Assembly: GCA_005239435.1 (NCBI GenBank)
Contig: SZNP01000001.1
Span: forward strand, 930,001 to 994,000
DNA: 64,000 bases
Direction: 5' to 3'
DNA from: Halorussus salinisoli
GTDB lineage: Archaea > Halobacteriota > Halobacteria > Halobacteriales > Haladaptataceae
Position 1 is the first letter of the stretch, and every line of letters starts with the position of its first letter. Below are positions 1-9,397 of the stretch, one piece after another. Below the pieces are notes generated by a model, which worked only from the letters and a program-made list of their open reading frames with translations, made no database searches and was not told where the DNA came from. A program made the translations under genes and the position numbers.

Positions 1-1790
1 GGCGTGCCCGGCAGGGTGAACGTCGCGGCCGCGGCCGCCCGGAGCGCCGACTCGTCGCACTCGGTGACGTAGCGCGTCTCGTCGTGGTTCTCGACGTACC
101 GGAGCAGGAGCGACGATTCGGGGAACCCCTCCCGGTGATTCGCGTCGAGCGCGTCGAACAGCGCGTCGGCGGGGGCCTCGTCCCGCCCGATGTCGCGGAG
201 CGCGCCGTAGAGCGCGGTGTCGTAGTGGGCGTCGAACTCGTTCTCGTGGAACTGGGGATCGCGCGGGATGGTCTCGTCCAACAGGAAGAACTCCGAGTCG
301 TCGGTCTTCACTCGGTCGCGGACTTCCTTCCAGAAGCCGTGGGGGACGCCCCACGCCACGTCGGCCCGGAAGCCGTCGACCAGCGGTGCCCACTCGTCTA
401 CCACGTCGAGCATCCACTTTCGGACCGCGAGCGAGTCGTAGTTGACGTTCGGGATGCGGGTCCAGTTGAAGTAGTACCCCGGCGCGCCCTCGCCCGCCCA
501 GTCCACGTCGTCGGTGTCGACGACGGTATCGCCGCTTTCGGCGTCGGTTTCGTCGGCATCCCCGTCGTCCGGGTCGGATTCCGCGGGCACTCGCTCGTAG
601 TGGTCGGCGTACTCGGCCACGCCCGCCGAGTGCATCTGGAACGCGGGGTGGTCCCGCGACGTGTGGTTGATGACGAGGTCGAACACGACCCGAATTCCGG
701 CCTCTCGGAGGCGCTCGACCAGCGACTCGAACTCCGCGCGCGTGCCGAGGTCGTCGGCGGTGTCGAAGTAGTTGGTGACGTGGTAGCCGTGGTCGGTGGG
801 ACTCTCCACGACGGGCGTGAGCCAGAGGCAGTCCACGTCGAGCGATTCGAGGTACGCCACCCGGCGCTCTATTTCCTCGAACGTCGTCTCGACGGTCTCG
901 CCCGCGAACCGCCGGACGAAAATCTGGTAGACGGTCGCGTGGCGCGCCCACTCCGGCGGGTCGTTGGGCCGCGAGACGGTCACGTCTCCGCGGCGGTCCG
1001 CGTCTGACGGTCCGTCGACGACCAGCGTGTCGGCGACGCTGTGGCGCTCGGCCACTGCGACGGCGTGGACGCGGGCACGGTCGGGCAGGTCGGCGACCGG
1101 AACGCGGAGTTCCGTCGCGTTCTCGGTCACGGCCGACTCCGGGAGGTCGTCGCGGTCGTCCAGCCAGAACTCCACGTCGGGGTCTCCCCCGTCGGGCGCG
1201 GCCTCTGCCTCCGCGGTCACGACGAGGGTCTCGCCTTCGACCCGGCCGTCGAGGTGGACGCGGGGACGGCCCGGCCCGGGGACCGAGACCTCGACCGTGT
1301 GGGAGTGTTCGAAGTCGTCGTTGACGACGCAGATGCCCTCGTGGTCGCCCGGCGGCAGGTCGAAGTCGGCGACGTAGCTGTCGCCGTCCCGGACCATCCT
1401 GTCGCGTCCGAGCGTGTACTCGTTGAACGGACCGGTCAGCGAGATGGTCTCTATCTCATCGGCCGGAAGCGGAAGGTCCGAGACGGGTGCGCCGAACTGG
1501 ACCGTTCGGCGTGGGTCGGGGAACGCCCGGACGGTCTGGCGGTGGGTGCCGTCGGGCGCGGTCAGTTCGAGCGCGTAAGTGCCGGGCGCGTCGGGTTCGA
1601 GGTGGACGACCGCGCCGTCGCCGACGCCGGCCTCGCTCTCGGCGGGCCGGTCGAGGACGCGCCACGAGAATCGGGCATCGGCGTCCTGTCGTGCGTCGGC
1701 GTTCTGCCGAGCGTCGGCGTCGGGCCGTCGGGGAGCGAGTTCCACCGACTCGCCGACGTGGGCGAATCTTGGCGGACCGGGTTCGTGCAT
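1..1790 (-). CDS. Alpha-amylase family glycoside hydrolase (GH13), C-terminus beyond the left edge
   Basis: Hydrolyses or rearranges alpha-glucosidic bonds in starch or maltodextrins. The ATG is at 1788-1790 and 596 codons are visible before the window edge. The first ~280 residues look beta-rich (likely carbohydrate-binding or Ig-like). The GH13 barrel begins near residue 282 (VYQIFVRRFAG). It shows conserved region I FDLVINHTS, the nucleophile in GFRADVAWG (D477), the acid/base in FFLLDE (E506) and the transition-state Asp in VENHDE (D570). There is no signal peptide, so cytoplasmic action on imported oligosaccharides is inferred. It is divergent from a glucoamylase with 106 bp between them. 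The subfamily (alpha-amylase, neopullulanase or cyclomaltodextrinase) cannot be settled without the C-terminus. Confidence 0.9.
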   Translation of the reverse strand, partial: MHEPGPPRFAHVGESVELAPRRPDADARQNADARQDADARFSWRVLDRPAESEAGVGDGAVVHLEPDAPGTYALELTAPDGTHRQTVRAFPDPRRTVQFGAPVSDLPLPADEIETISLTGPFNEYTLGRDRMVRDGDSYVADFDLPPGDHEGICVVNDDFEHSHTVEVSVPGPGRPRVHLDGRVEGETLVVTAEAEAAPDGGDPDVEFWLDDRDDLPESAVTENATELRVPVADLPDRARVHAVAVAERHSVADTLVVDGPSDADRRGDVTVSRPNDPPEWARHATVYQIFVRRFAGETVETTFEEIERRVAYLESLDVDCLWLTPVVESPTDHGYHVTNYFDTADDLGTRAEFESLVERLREAGIRVVFDLVINHTSRDHPAFQMHSAGVAEYADHYERVPAESDPDDGDADETDAESGDTVVDTDDVDWAGEGAPGYYFNWTRIPNVNYDSLAVRKWMLDVVDEWAPLVDGFRADVAWGVPHGFWKEVRDRVKTDDSEFFLLDETIPRDPQFHENEFDAHYDTALYGALRDIGRDEAPADALFDALDANHREGFPESSLLLRYVENHDETRYVTECDESALRAAAAATFTLPGT

Positions 1791-1896
1791 ACGCCTACCG
1801 CGCGCGCCGACGCACTTCACTGTTCCGCAAACTGTGTACGTGTGAACAACAATTACACCAAAGGTTATTAACAGGGTCGTCGCGTTCGTTTTTTCA
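1791..1896. promoter_or_regulatory. Divergent promoter region between the amylase and glucoamylase genes
   Basis: The 106 bp gap is AT-richer than its surroundings. GTTATTAA at 1864-1871 lies 26 bp upstream of the glucoamylase ATG, which fits a TATA box for a leaderless or short-leader transcript. The segment TGTGAACAACAATTACAC at 1841-1858 has GTGT/ACAC ends. It shares the core TGAACAAC plus AATT with the promoter of the maltose-binding protein gene (6021-6033), so it is a candidate operator for a common sugar regulator. That role is inference. Confidence 0.5.
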
Positions 1897-4068
1897 ATGC
1901 AACTCCGCGACGCTCTCGACGACTTCAAACGCTACGAGGGCCACGACACGCGATTTCCCGGCGAGCGTCGAACCACGACCGGGCTGTTCACCGGATTCAC
2001 TCCTGCGAACGACTCGGGGCGACTCGTCCACGTCGATTACGACGGCTATCCCCGCGACTTCGGGTCGCCGCTGACCGGTCGCCACGGTCTCGACACCGCC
2101 AGATTCGGCGTCCGGCGCGACGGCGACCTGCTGTGGTTCGACGCCTGCGATACGGTCTCCCAGTCGTACCACGGTGAGACCACGCTGGTCGTCACCGAAC
2201 ACCGACTCCCCGACGGTGAGACGGTCGTCCAGTACGACCTCACGCTCGGGCGCGCGCACGTGACTCACGTGAAATACGATGGCCCGGAACACGACAGTTC
2301 AGAGTCCGACGGTTCCGAGACCGACGATTCTGACCGCTCGGAACTGGTCGCCTTCCTCGGATTCTCGCCCGACGGCCGCGACACCGGGGTCGCCCAACTC
2401 CATCACGCCGACGCGGTGGAACTCTACCACGACGACGAACACGACTTCGTGGCCAGCGCGACCGGGTTCGCCGCCGCCCGAGGCTGTATCCCGGCCGACT
2501 TCGAGCAACTGCTCGACGCCGACCCGGTCGAGCGACCCCGACCCGACGACGGCGGCCGACGCGAGGAGTCGAGTCTGAGCGGCGACCTGCTCTGTGACCT
2601 CCCCTTCGAGGACGGCACGGCGACGCTCGCAACACTGCTGACCGACGCGGCCCGGACCGACCGCGAGGCGGCGCTCGACCATCTCTCGTCGGTTCTCGCC
2701 GAGTACGGCGACGCCGACGCCCTGAAGCGGGCCGCCGACGAGCGCGCACTTCCGATTTCCGACGACTTGCCCGAGCGCGACGCCGTGACCGCCGACCTCC
2801 GCGTTCTCGGCGTGCTGTCGGCCCCGACCGGACTCCGCATCGCCGGGCCGGAGTTCGACCCCTACCACGTCCACTCGGGCGGCTACGGCTACACCTGGTT
2901 CCGCGACGACGCCGAAATCTCGCGGTTCCTCCTCCACGCCGACCGCCGGTTCGACCTCGGACTCGACGACTGGCACGCCCGGAGCGCCGAGAGTTACTGC
3001 GAGACCCAACTCCGTGACGGGACGTGGCCCCACCGAGTCTGGCCCCGCAACCGAACTCTCGCACCGGGGTGGGCCAACAGCCACCTCTCGGTCGGCGACG
3101 ACCCGGACTACCTCGACTATCAGGCCGACCAGACCGCCAGCGTCGTCGCGTACCTCGCCGACGCGCTCCCGGCGCTCGACGTCGACCTCGCCGACCGGAC
3201 GGCGGAGACGCTCGCGGACGCGCTCGACGGACTCGACCGGACGGTCGCGGCCGACGGACTTCCGGTGGCCTGTCAGAACGCGTGGGAGGACGCCACCGGC
3301 CGATTCACGCACACCGCCGCGACGTTCCTCGAAGCGTACGCCACGGCCGCCGGCGTCGAGACCGGCGACGCCGACCGTGCAGACGACCGGACCGACTTCC
3401 CCGACCGTGCCGCCGAACGGGCCGACCGGGTGTACGAGGCGCTGGACGACCTCTGGGTTCCCGACCGAGGAATCTACGGCTACCGCATCGTCGCGGAGGA
3501 CGAGACCGGCGACGGGGGAACTGCCTCCTTCGACGCCGGCGGCCTCGACGCTCGGTGCGACTCGGGGTCGCTCGCGCTGGCGAGCGCGCACCTCGCGTAC
3601 GACCGGGTGGCCGAGGTCGGCGACCGTCGCCTCGACAGACTGGTCTCGCACGTCCGGACCGTCGTGGACGAACTCTCCCGCGACCCGGACGCGAGTCCGG
3701 TCCGAGGGCTGGTCCGCTACGAGGGCGACGACTGGCGGACGCGCTCGCAGGACGACGAGAAGATATGGTCGGTTTCGACGGCGTGGGGCGCGTTCGCGTC
3801 GGCGAACCTCGCGGTACTGCTGGCCGACCGCGACGACCCGCGGGCCGAGGAGTTCGCCGCGACGGCCCGCGACCTGCTCGGTCTGGTCCTCCCCGACGGG
3901 CCGCTCTGTCCGAACGGCGCGTTGCTCCCCGAGCAGATGTTCGACGACGGCACGCCCGACAGCGCCACGCCGCTCGGGTGGCCTCACGCGCTCCGGACGA
4001 CGACTCTCGCGCTGTTGGCCGAGCGCGACCTGCTGGCCGACGAACCGGCGACGGTAGCAGGCGAATAA
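1897..4068 (+). CDS. Glucoamylase (glucan 1,4-alpha-glucosidase, GH15)
   Basis: Releases glucose from the non-reducing ends of maltodextrins or starch. The 723 residues consist of an N-terminal beta-sandwich-like domain (about 1-270) and an (alpha/alpha)6 barrel. GH15 landmarks are GGYGYTWFRDDAEISRF (near 327-343), DGTWPHRVWPRN, the general acid in NAWEDATG (E463 region) and the general base in LLPEQMF (near 679), followed by PLGWPHALR. No signal peptide is visible, so the enzyme is probably intracellular. It lies between a divergent GH13 enzyme and a maltose-type importer, consistent with a pathway that imports dextrins and degrades them to glucose inside the cell. The ATG was chosen because it sits 26 bp from a TATA-like element. 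Confidence 0.92.
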   Translation: MQLRDALDDFKRYEGHDTRFPGERRTTTGLFTGFTPANDSGRLVHVDYDGYPRDFGSPLTGRHGLDTARFGVRRDGDLLWFDACDTVSQSYHGETTLVVTEHRLPDGETVVQYDLTLGRAHVTHVKYDGPEHDSSESDGSETDDSDRSELVAFLGFSPDGRDTGVAQLHHADAVELYHDDEHDFVASATGFAAARGCIPADFEQLLDADPVERPRPDDGGRREESSLSGDLLCDLPFEDGTATLATLLTDAARTDREAALDHLSSVLAEYGDADALKRAADERALPISDDLPERDAVTADLRVLGVLSAPTGLRIAGPEFDPYHVHSGGYGYTWFRDDAEISRFLLHADRRFDLGLDDWHARSAESYCETQLRDGTWPHRVWPRNRTLAPGWANSHLSVGDDPDYLDYQADQTASVVAYLADALPALDVDLADRTAETLADALDGLDRTVAADGLPVACQNAWEDATGRFTHTAATFLEAYATAAGVETGDADRADDRTDFPDRAAERADRVYEALDDLWVPDRGIYGYRIVAEDETGDGGTASFDAGGLDARCDSGSLALASAHLAYDRVAEVGDRRLDRLVSHVRTVVDELSRDPDASPVRGLVRYEGDDWRTRSQDDEKIWSVSTAWGAFASANLAVLLADRDDPRAEEFAATARDLLGLVLPDGPLCPNGALLPEQMFDDGTPDSATPLGWPHALRTTTLALLAERDLLADEPATVAGE

Positions 4069-4080
4069 AACGGACTTTCT

Positions 4081-5211
4081 TCAGACGGTCGGGGTCGCCG
4101 ACTGCTCGGGCTCGTACAGGAGCGACTCGCCGTCGTCGGCGTCGAAGAGGTGGAGGTCCCCGGCGTCGAACGAGACGTGAATCCTCTCGCCGTTGTCCGG
4201 TTCCACGTCCGAGGCGACCCGCGCGATGAAGTCCTCGCCCACGTCGAGGTGGAGGTAGTTGTCCGACCCGACGGGTTCGATGACCTCGACGGTCGTCTCG
4301 ACGGCGTTACCGCCCGGTCCCGAGACGGAGACGTCTTCGGGTCGGACGCCGAGCGTCAACTGCTGGTGGCCCCGGACTGCGTTCCGGAGGCGCTCGTCGT
4401 GCAGTTCGTAGGAGAACTCGCTGTCGCCATCGCCGACGAGTCGGGTCGTCCCACCGTCGGTTTCGACGGTCACGTCGAGGAAGTTCATGCTCGGTGAACC
4501 GATGAACCCGCCGACGAACTCGTTGGCCGGGTCGTTGTACACCTCCTTGGGGACGCCGGTCTGCTGGATTTCGCCGCCGTCGAGGATGACGATGCGGTCG
4601 CCCATCGTCATCGCCTCCTCCTGGTCGTGGGTCACGTAGATGGAGGTCGTCGCCAGTTCGTTCTGGAGTCGCTGAATCTCGGTCCGCATGGTCGTCCGGA
4701 GCTTCGCGTCGAGGTTCGAGAGCGGTTCGTCGAACAGGAACACGTCGGGGTCGCGGACGATGGCCCGGCCGAGCGCGACTCGCTGTTTCTGCCCGCCGGA
4801 GAGTTCGTCTGGCTTCTGGTCGAGCAGGTCCTCGATGCCCATCATCGCGGCGGTCTCGCGGACCTTCTCGCTGCGCTCGTCTTTCGTGAGGTCGGTACTC
4901 ATCCGCAGGCCGAACGCCATGTTCTGTTCGACCGTCTTGTGGGGGTAGAGCGCGTAGTTCTGGAACACCATCGCCACGTCGCGCTTGCGAGCGTGTACGT
5001 CGGTCACGTCGTTACCGCCGACGTAGATGTTACCGTCGGTCGGCCGTTCGAGACCGGCGATCATCCGCAGAGTCGTCGATTTGCCGCATCCCGAAGGGCC
5101 GACGACGGTGACGAACTCCCCGTCTTCGACGGACAGGTCGATGTCGTCCACGGCCACGATTTGACCGTTACCGTACTCTTTTCTGAGGTCACGTAGGGTT
5201 ACTGTCGCCAT
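4081..5211 (-). CDS. Sugar ABC transporter ATP-binding protein (MalK/UgpC type)
   Basis: ATPase that energises a binding-protein-dependent sugar importer. The 376 residues carry Walker A GPSGCGKST (about 37-45), Q-loop FQNYALYPH, signature LSGGQKQRVALGRA, Walker B VFLFDEPLSNLD, D-loop and H-loop VTHDQEEA. A C-terminal TOBE/OB regulatory region (about 240-376) is typical of the MalK/UgpC/MsmX group. It faces away from the binding-protein and permease genes across an 839 bp gap, and its stop is 12 bp from the convergent glucoamylase stop. A purine-rich AAGGAGAAGG lies immediately before the ATG. It presumably serves the adjacent permeases; sharing with other importers is possible for this subfamily. 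Confidence 0.93.
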   Translation of the reverse strand: MATVTLRDLRKEYGNGQIVAVDDIDLSVEDGEFVTVVGPSGCGKSTTLRMIAGLERPTDGNIYVGGNDVTDVHARKRDVAMVFQNYALYPHKTVEQNMAFGLRMSTDLTKDERSEKVRETAAMMGIEDLLDQKPDELSGGQKQRVALGRAIVRDPDVFLFDEPLSNLDAKLRTTMRTEIQRLQNELATTSIYVTHDQEEAMTMGDRIVILDGGEIQQTGVPKEVYNDPANEFVGGFIGSPSMNFLDVTVETDGGTTRLVGDGDSEFSYELHDERLRNAVRGHQQLTLGVRPEDVSVSGPGGNAVETTVEVIEPVGSDNYLHLDVGEDFIARVASDVEPDNGERIHVSFDAGDLHLFDADDGESLLYEPEQSATPTV

Positions 5212-6050
5212 CCTTCTCCTTGAGTACGTCTGCCACGCTTTAGTTCTTGCCTTCTTCGCTAAATCTGTGACGCATTATTTCGTCTTTTTTTTGAATCACC
5301 TTCGGTCGCGTTCCGCCGCGACCCGGCGACGTCTCCCGCTCGAAGGCGGGTGTAGCGTGGTTCGGACGGGGTGTACAAATAAACATTTTTGCAGTCTTCG
5401 AATACCTATATATTTCTATTAACCATCTGTTATGGGGTAAGATGTTAGGTAGTATGGCTAGAGGTGAGAGTTGGCCCGCACGCGCTGGTGACGCCAGCGC
5501 GTGCGGTAGCGGCAGTGACGCGCAGGACGACCACTCTACCGCGGACGCACTCGACTGACCATGCTACCGGCGAACGCTCGACCAATCAGGCCACGCGCGA
5601 ACGCTGGCTGACGCAGCGAATCGGTGGGACCGAAAGGGGCCGCCCGGCCGCGTTCGTTTTAGTCGTCTCTGCAGGCCCTGTTCGCGGGCCGTGTCGTGGG
5701 GAGAGGTCCGCGAATATCTCGCAGAGCGACCGCCGGAAGACGACCCGCGTCTTCCGAGGTCACTCGCTTGCTCGCGGTTGCACCGCTCGCATCGCGGCGC
5801 ATCACGCCGCCCCCTCGCGTGATCGCGACCGGGCGGGGATTTTCCGGGACCGGAACTATCTCGCCGATTCCTGCGGTGCGTAACCGGCGTTCCACCCGCG
5901 ACGAACCGGGAGATTTAGGTGGGCTTCACACCCGAACGATGCCGAACAGCGCGCCGGGTTTCGACTCGGGACACCGCGTCTTCAGTGAAAGACCGTGTTG
6001 AAACCCAAGGCTTTAAGTTATGAACAACTAATTCAACACTTATTCACCCC
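5212..6050. promoter_or_regulatory. Large divergent intergenic region between importer ATPase and binding-protein genes
   Basis: No convincing gene is seen in these 839 bp. An AT-rich stretch around 5375-5435 contains several TATA-like segments (TATATATTTC near 5407). TTTAAG at 6012-6017 lies 34-39 bp before the binding-protein ATG, and TGAACAACTAATTC at 6021-6034 resembles the motif upstream of the glucoamylase. Two perfect inverted repeats occur: 12 bp arms at 5477-5488/5494-5505 and 9 bp arms at 5734-5742/5748-5756. A 139-codon open frame at 5464-5883 has no recognisable content and was not called. Confidence 0.5.
5477..5505. repeat. Perfect 12 bp inverted repeat, 5 bp spacer
   Basis: CGCACGCGCTGG at 5477-5488 is followed by TGACG and then its exact reverse complement at 5494-5505. 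It lies about 270 bp upstream of the importer ATPase start and 545 bp upstream of the binding-protein start. It could form a stable hairpin or be a dimeric regulator site; nothing in the sequence decides between these. Confidence 0.85.
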
Positions 6051-7343
6051 ATGACAATGAATCGCAGAAAAGCTCTCAAGAGTATCGGCGTGACGGGCCT
6101 CGCCGGTGTTCTCGCGGGCTGTACGAGCGTGCAGGAACAGGACGACACGACGACCAGCGACGACGGTGGGGCCGACACCACCGCCGGGGACGACTCCGGG
6201 CAGACCGAGACCACCGCGACCGGTCCGGCGGGGACCGCGAAAGCGTGGTACAGTCTTCAGGACACTGAGCTAGAGGCTCGCAAGGCGGCCTTGAAGCAGT
6301 TCAACGACAACTCCAAGCACACGATGGAGGGGTCGGACGTCTCCGACCTGAAGAAGAAGACCACGAGCGCGATTCCGGCCGGGCAGGGGCCGGAACTGTT
6401 CGACTGGGCCCACGACTGGGTGGGCGACTACCACCAGCGCGGGTTCATCACCGACCGGAGCGAACAACTGAACGTCGAACTCGACGTGTTCACCGACGCC
6501 GCGGCCGAGGCCGTCCAGTTCGACGGGAACGTGGTCGGTCTCCCCTACGCCGCCGAGACGGTGACGCTCGTCTACAACACCGAGATAGTCGACGAACCGC
6601 CCGAAACCGTCGCCGACATGAAGTCCGTGATGGAAGAGCATCACGACCCCGGGAACAACGCCTACGGCCTCAGTTACCCCTTCGACCCGTACTTCGTCAG
6701 CGCGTGGGCACAGGCGTTCGGCGGTTACTACTTCGACCCGGAGAAAGACCCGATGCTCGGGTTGACGGACTCGAAAACCATCGAGGGCGTCCAGTTCGCG
6801 CTCGACAACCTCAAGCCCTACATGCCGAACGACCCCAGTTACGAAACCCAAGCCGCGCCGTTCGCCGAGGGCAACGCCGCGTTCGCCATCAACGGACCGT
6901 GGTACCTCGCCACGCTGAACGAGAAGGGCGTCGACTTCGGCGTCACCACGCTGCCGACGCCCGAAGGCGGTGAGGCCCGGCCGTACACCGGAATCCAGAT
7001 GTGGTACTTCGCCAAGGCGATGGAGGACGACGGAGCGAACGCCGCGGCCGCCCAGTCGTTCGCCGAGTGGTACGCGACCAACGAGGACATGCTCGAACAG
7101 GCCGCCAAAGACCAGGGGAGCATCCCGGTTCTCGAAAGTCTCGCCGGAAGCGACGCCCTCCCGGACGACGTGAAGGCGTTCTCCGAGACGGTTCGAAAGG
7201 GCGTCCCGATGCCGACCGACCCGAAGATGGGGAAGGTCTGGCAACCGCTCACCGACGCGATGACGAAGGTGTTCAACGGCGACGCTGGCGTCGAGGCGGC
7301 GATGCAGCAGGCCGAGGAAACCGTCCGCGAAAACTGGGAGTAA
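6051..7343 (+). CDS. Extracellular sugar-binding lipoprotein of ABC importer (MalE-like)
   Basis: Captures maltose or maltodextrin-like sugars outside the membrane and delivers them to the permeases encoded next. The 430 residues begin with a twin-arginine signal (NRRKALKSIGV) and a lipobox ending LAGC near residue 25. A Thr/Asp/Gly-rich linker typical of haloarchaeal lipoproteins runs to about residue 64, followed by a family 1 solute-binding fold. The stop lies 9 bp before the first permease gene, so the three genes form an operon. Its promoter shares a TGAACAAC-type motif with the glucoamylase promoter. Sugar specificity is inferred from the amylase/glucoamylase context. Confidence 0.9.
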   Translation: MTMNRRKALKSIGVTGLAGVLAGCTSVQEQDDTTTSDDGGADTTAGDDSGQTETTATGPAGTAKAWYSLQDTELEARKAALKQFNDNSKHTMEGSDVSDLKKKTTSAIPAGQGPELFDWAHDWVGDYHQRGFITDRSEQLNVELDVFTDAAAEAVQFDGNVVGLPYAAETVTLVYNTEIVDEPPETVADMKSVMEEHHDPGNNAYGLSYPFDPYFVSAWAQAFGGYYFDPEKDPMLGLTDSKTIEGVQFALDNLKPYMPNDPSYETQAAPFAEGNAAFAINGPWYLATLNEKGVDFGVTTLPTPEGGEARPYTGIQMWYFAKAMEDDGANAAAAQSFAEWYATNEDMLEQAAKDQGSIPVLESLAGSDALPDDVKAFSETVRKGVPMPTDPKMGKVWQPLTDAMTKVFNGDAGVEAAMQQAEETVRENWE

Positions 7344-7352
7344 CCCCAACTC

Positions 7353-8318
7353 ATGAGCACTGCCTCTCGCGTCGCGCGACGAGTCGAGGACGTGCCGTTT
7401 CTCGAACGAGAAGACGCTTCGCTGTTGCTCGTACTGCCGGGGCTGTTCGTCTTCTCGGCGTTCATGCTGTTCCCGATACTCTACTTGCTGGGCATCTCGT
7501 TCACGAACGCCGAGCCTTCGAACCTGTTCGCGGGCGAGGGCGCGCTGTCGGTGTTGACCTTCGGGGAGGCGGCGTTCGTCGGGTTCGAGAACTACGTCAC
7601 GGTCCTGACCGACGTACAGTTCTGGAACTCGTTCGGCATCACGTGGCTGTTCGTGGCCACGAGCGTCGCGCTGAAGTTGACGCTGAGCATCGGCGTCGCG
7701 CTGATAGTCACGGGCGACCGCGTCCGAGGCAAACGCGTGATGCGCTCGCTCATCATCATCCCGATGGGCCTGCCCGCCATCTTCACCATCACGGTGTGGC
7801 GCGGCATCTTCAGTTCGGCGGAGTTCGGACTGGCGAATCAGGTCCTCCGGTCGGTGGGCTTGTCGTCGGTGTCGTGGCTGAGCGACCGCTGGATGGCGTT
7901 TCTCGCGTACAACGTCACCGAGGCGTGGCTGGCGTACCCCTTCATGGTCATCATCACCGTGAGCGCGCTTCAGGACGTACCCGAGGAGCTCCACGAGGCC
8001 GCGAAGGTCGACGGCGCGGGCTACCTCGCGCGATTCCTCCACGTCACCCTCCCCTCGATAAAGCGGCCGGTCCTGTTCGCGTCGATACTCACGGCTGCCG
8101 CCTCGTTCCAGCAGTTCCTCATCCCGTACGTGTTCAACGAGGGCGGGCCGGCCAGGGCGAACGAACTCGTCGTCGTCTACGGCTATCGGGAGGCGTTCAC
8201 CTACTTCGAGTACGGACAGGGTGCCGCGATTAGCCTCGTCGCCATCGCGTTCATCGGCGCGTTCATGTGGCTGAACGTCAAGCGCGGGAAACTCGCAGAC
8301 GGGGTGAGCGACGAGTGA
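7353..8318 (+). CDS. Sugar ABC transporter permease (MalF-like)
   Basis: Inner-membrane permease of the sugar importer, 321 residues. A cytoplasmic N-terminus is followed by about six transmembrane segments, starting with LLLVLPGLFVFSAFMLFPIL (near 30-50). The ABC permease coupling loop is EELHEAAKVDGAGYLARFLHV (written here in part; near residues 208-228), with the EAA and G residues that dock on the ATPase. It follows the binding-protein gene by 9 bp and overlaps the next permease gene by four bases (GTGA), which implies translational coupling. Substrate is inferred from neighbours. Confidence 0.92.
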   Translation: MSTASRVARRVEDVPFLEREDASLLLVLPGLFVFSAFMLFPILYLLGISFTNAEPSNLFAGEGALSVLTFGEAAFVGFENYVTVLTDVQFWNSFGITWLFVATSVALKLTLSIGVALIVTGDRVRGKRVMRSLIIIPMGLPAIFTITVWRGIFSSAEFGLANQVLRSVGLSSVSWLSDRWMAFLAYNVTEAWLAYPFMVIITVSALQDVPEELHEAAKVDGAGYLARFLHVTLPSIKRPVLFASILTAAASFQQFLIPYVFNEGGPARANELVVVYGYREAFTYFEYGQGAAISLVAIAFIGAFMWLNVKRGKLADGVSDE

Positions 8319-9397
8319 GTCTCCTCCGCTCGGTCGTTCGCAACGTCAAGGACGACGCGGTCGGACTGGCGACGACGCCGGTCGACGTGCTCCGGGAGAT
8401 GCGCTACACCGCCGCCGGGATTCGGAAGGGCGAGATTTCGCCGGTTCGACCGCTGAAGAGTCTCGGACTGACGGCGGGCGCACTGGTCGTCGTCGTCACG
8501 CTCCTGTTCCCCATCTACTGGATACTCATCTCGGCGCTGTCGGGCACCGGCGGGTCGATACACTCGGTGGACGGTCTGCGGTTGTTCCCGGAAGAACCGT
8601 CGATACAACCGTTCGTCTGGGTTCTCGGCGACCTCATCGTACCGGCCTACCGCATCGGGTTGGCCATTCCGTTCACCGAATCGGTGCTGGTGTTCGACAC
8701 GCCGCAACTGACGTTCCTCGACGCCTCGACCCACGGCGTCGACAACCCGTCGAGTTTCAAGAAGTTCCTGTGGAACAGCCTCACGGTCGCTATCCCGACG
8801 GTCATCCTGTCGATGTGTCTCGTCGTCCCCGCCGCGTACGCGCTCTCGCGCCGGAAGTTCATCGGCCGCCGGAAGATCCTGTTCGGCTACGTGCTGCTGA
8901 CGCAGGTCGGCGGTGGACTCGGAATCGCGCTACTCATCGGTCTCTACACCGTGTTCGTGCAGATCGGCCTCAACGACAGCAAACTCGCGCTGTCGGTCTA
9001 CTACGCCGCGACTGCGGTGCCGTTCAACACTTGGCTCCTGAAGACCTACATGGACGGCATCCCGGTTTCCTACGAGGAGGCCGCGGTCGTGGACGGCGCG
9101 CCCGCGTGGCGGGTCGTCGTCGAGGTCATCCTCCCGCTGTCGAAGGCCGGGTTGGCGACTATCTTCATCTTCACCTTCCTCACGGGGTGGACCGAGTTCG
9201 TCGTCGCCCAGACCTTGCTCGGGACCGACAACTACACTCTCCCGGTAGGGCTGTTCTCGCTGGTCGACGAGTACTCGGTGCCGTGGGCGCGGTTCTCGGC
9301 GTTCGCACTCACGTTCGCGTCGCCGATAATGCTCGTCTACCTGTTCGCCCAGCAGTACATCGAAGGCGGACTCTCGTTCAGCGGGATGGAAGGCTGA
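8315..9397 (+). CDS. Sugar ABC transporter permease (MalG-like)
   Basis: Second membrane subunit of the importer. The GTG at 8315 was chosen because it overlaps the preceding stop by four bases and gives a normal N-terminus (MSLLRSVVRN). An upstream in-frame ATG at 8267 would read deep into the previous gene. The product has 360 residues and about six membrane spans, with the EAA coupling loop SYEEAAVVDGAPAWRVVVEV at about residues 250-269. An extra extracytoplasmic insertion after the first span (about 60-130) is longer than in bacterial MalG. The C-terminus QQYIEGGLSFSGMEG is typical of MalG-type permeases. Confidence 0.92.
   Translation: MSLLRSVVRNVKDDAVGLATTPVDVLREMRYTAAGIRKGEISPVRPLKSLGLTAGALVVVVTLLFPIYWILISALSGTGGSIHSVDGLRLFPEEPSIQPFVWVLGDLIVPAYRIGLAIPFTESVLVFDTPQLTFLDASTHGVDNPSSFKKFLWNSLTVAIPTVILSMCLVVPAAYALSRRKFIGRRKILFGYVLLTQVGGGLGIALLIGLYTVFVQIGLNDSKLALSVYYAATAVPFNTWLLKTYMDGIPVSYEEAAVVDGAPAWRVVVEVILPLSKAGLATIFIFTFLTGWTEFVVAQTLLGTDNYTLPVGLFSLVDEYSVPWARFSAFALTFASPIMLVYLFAQQYIEGGLSFSGMEG

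Noticed and set aside
84..1871. Plus-strand frames of 307 and 276 codons at the left edge
   Set aside because: They mirror the GH13 amylase on the minus strand, which shows all catalytic motifs.
5464..5883. 139-codon frame in the importer divergent region
   Set aside because: Arg/Thr-rich composition unlike haloarchaeal proteins, no motif, and its first codons lie in the 12 bp inverted repeat.
6270..8042. 590-codon minus-strand frame across the binding-protein and permease genes
   Set aside because: Shadow of the sugar-importer operon; no recognisable protein features.
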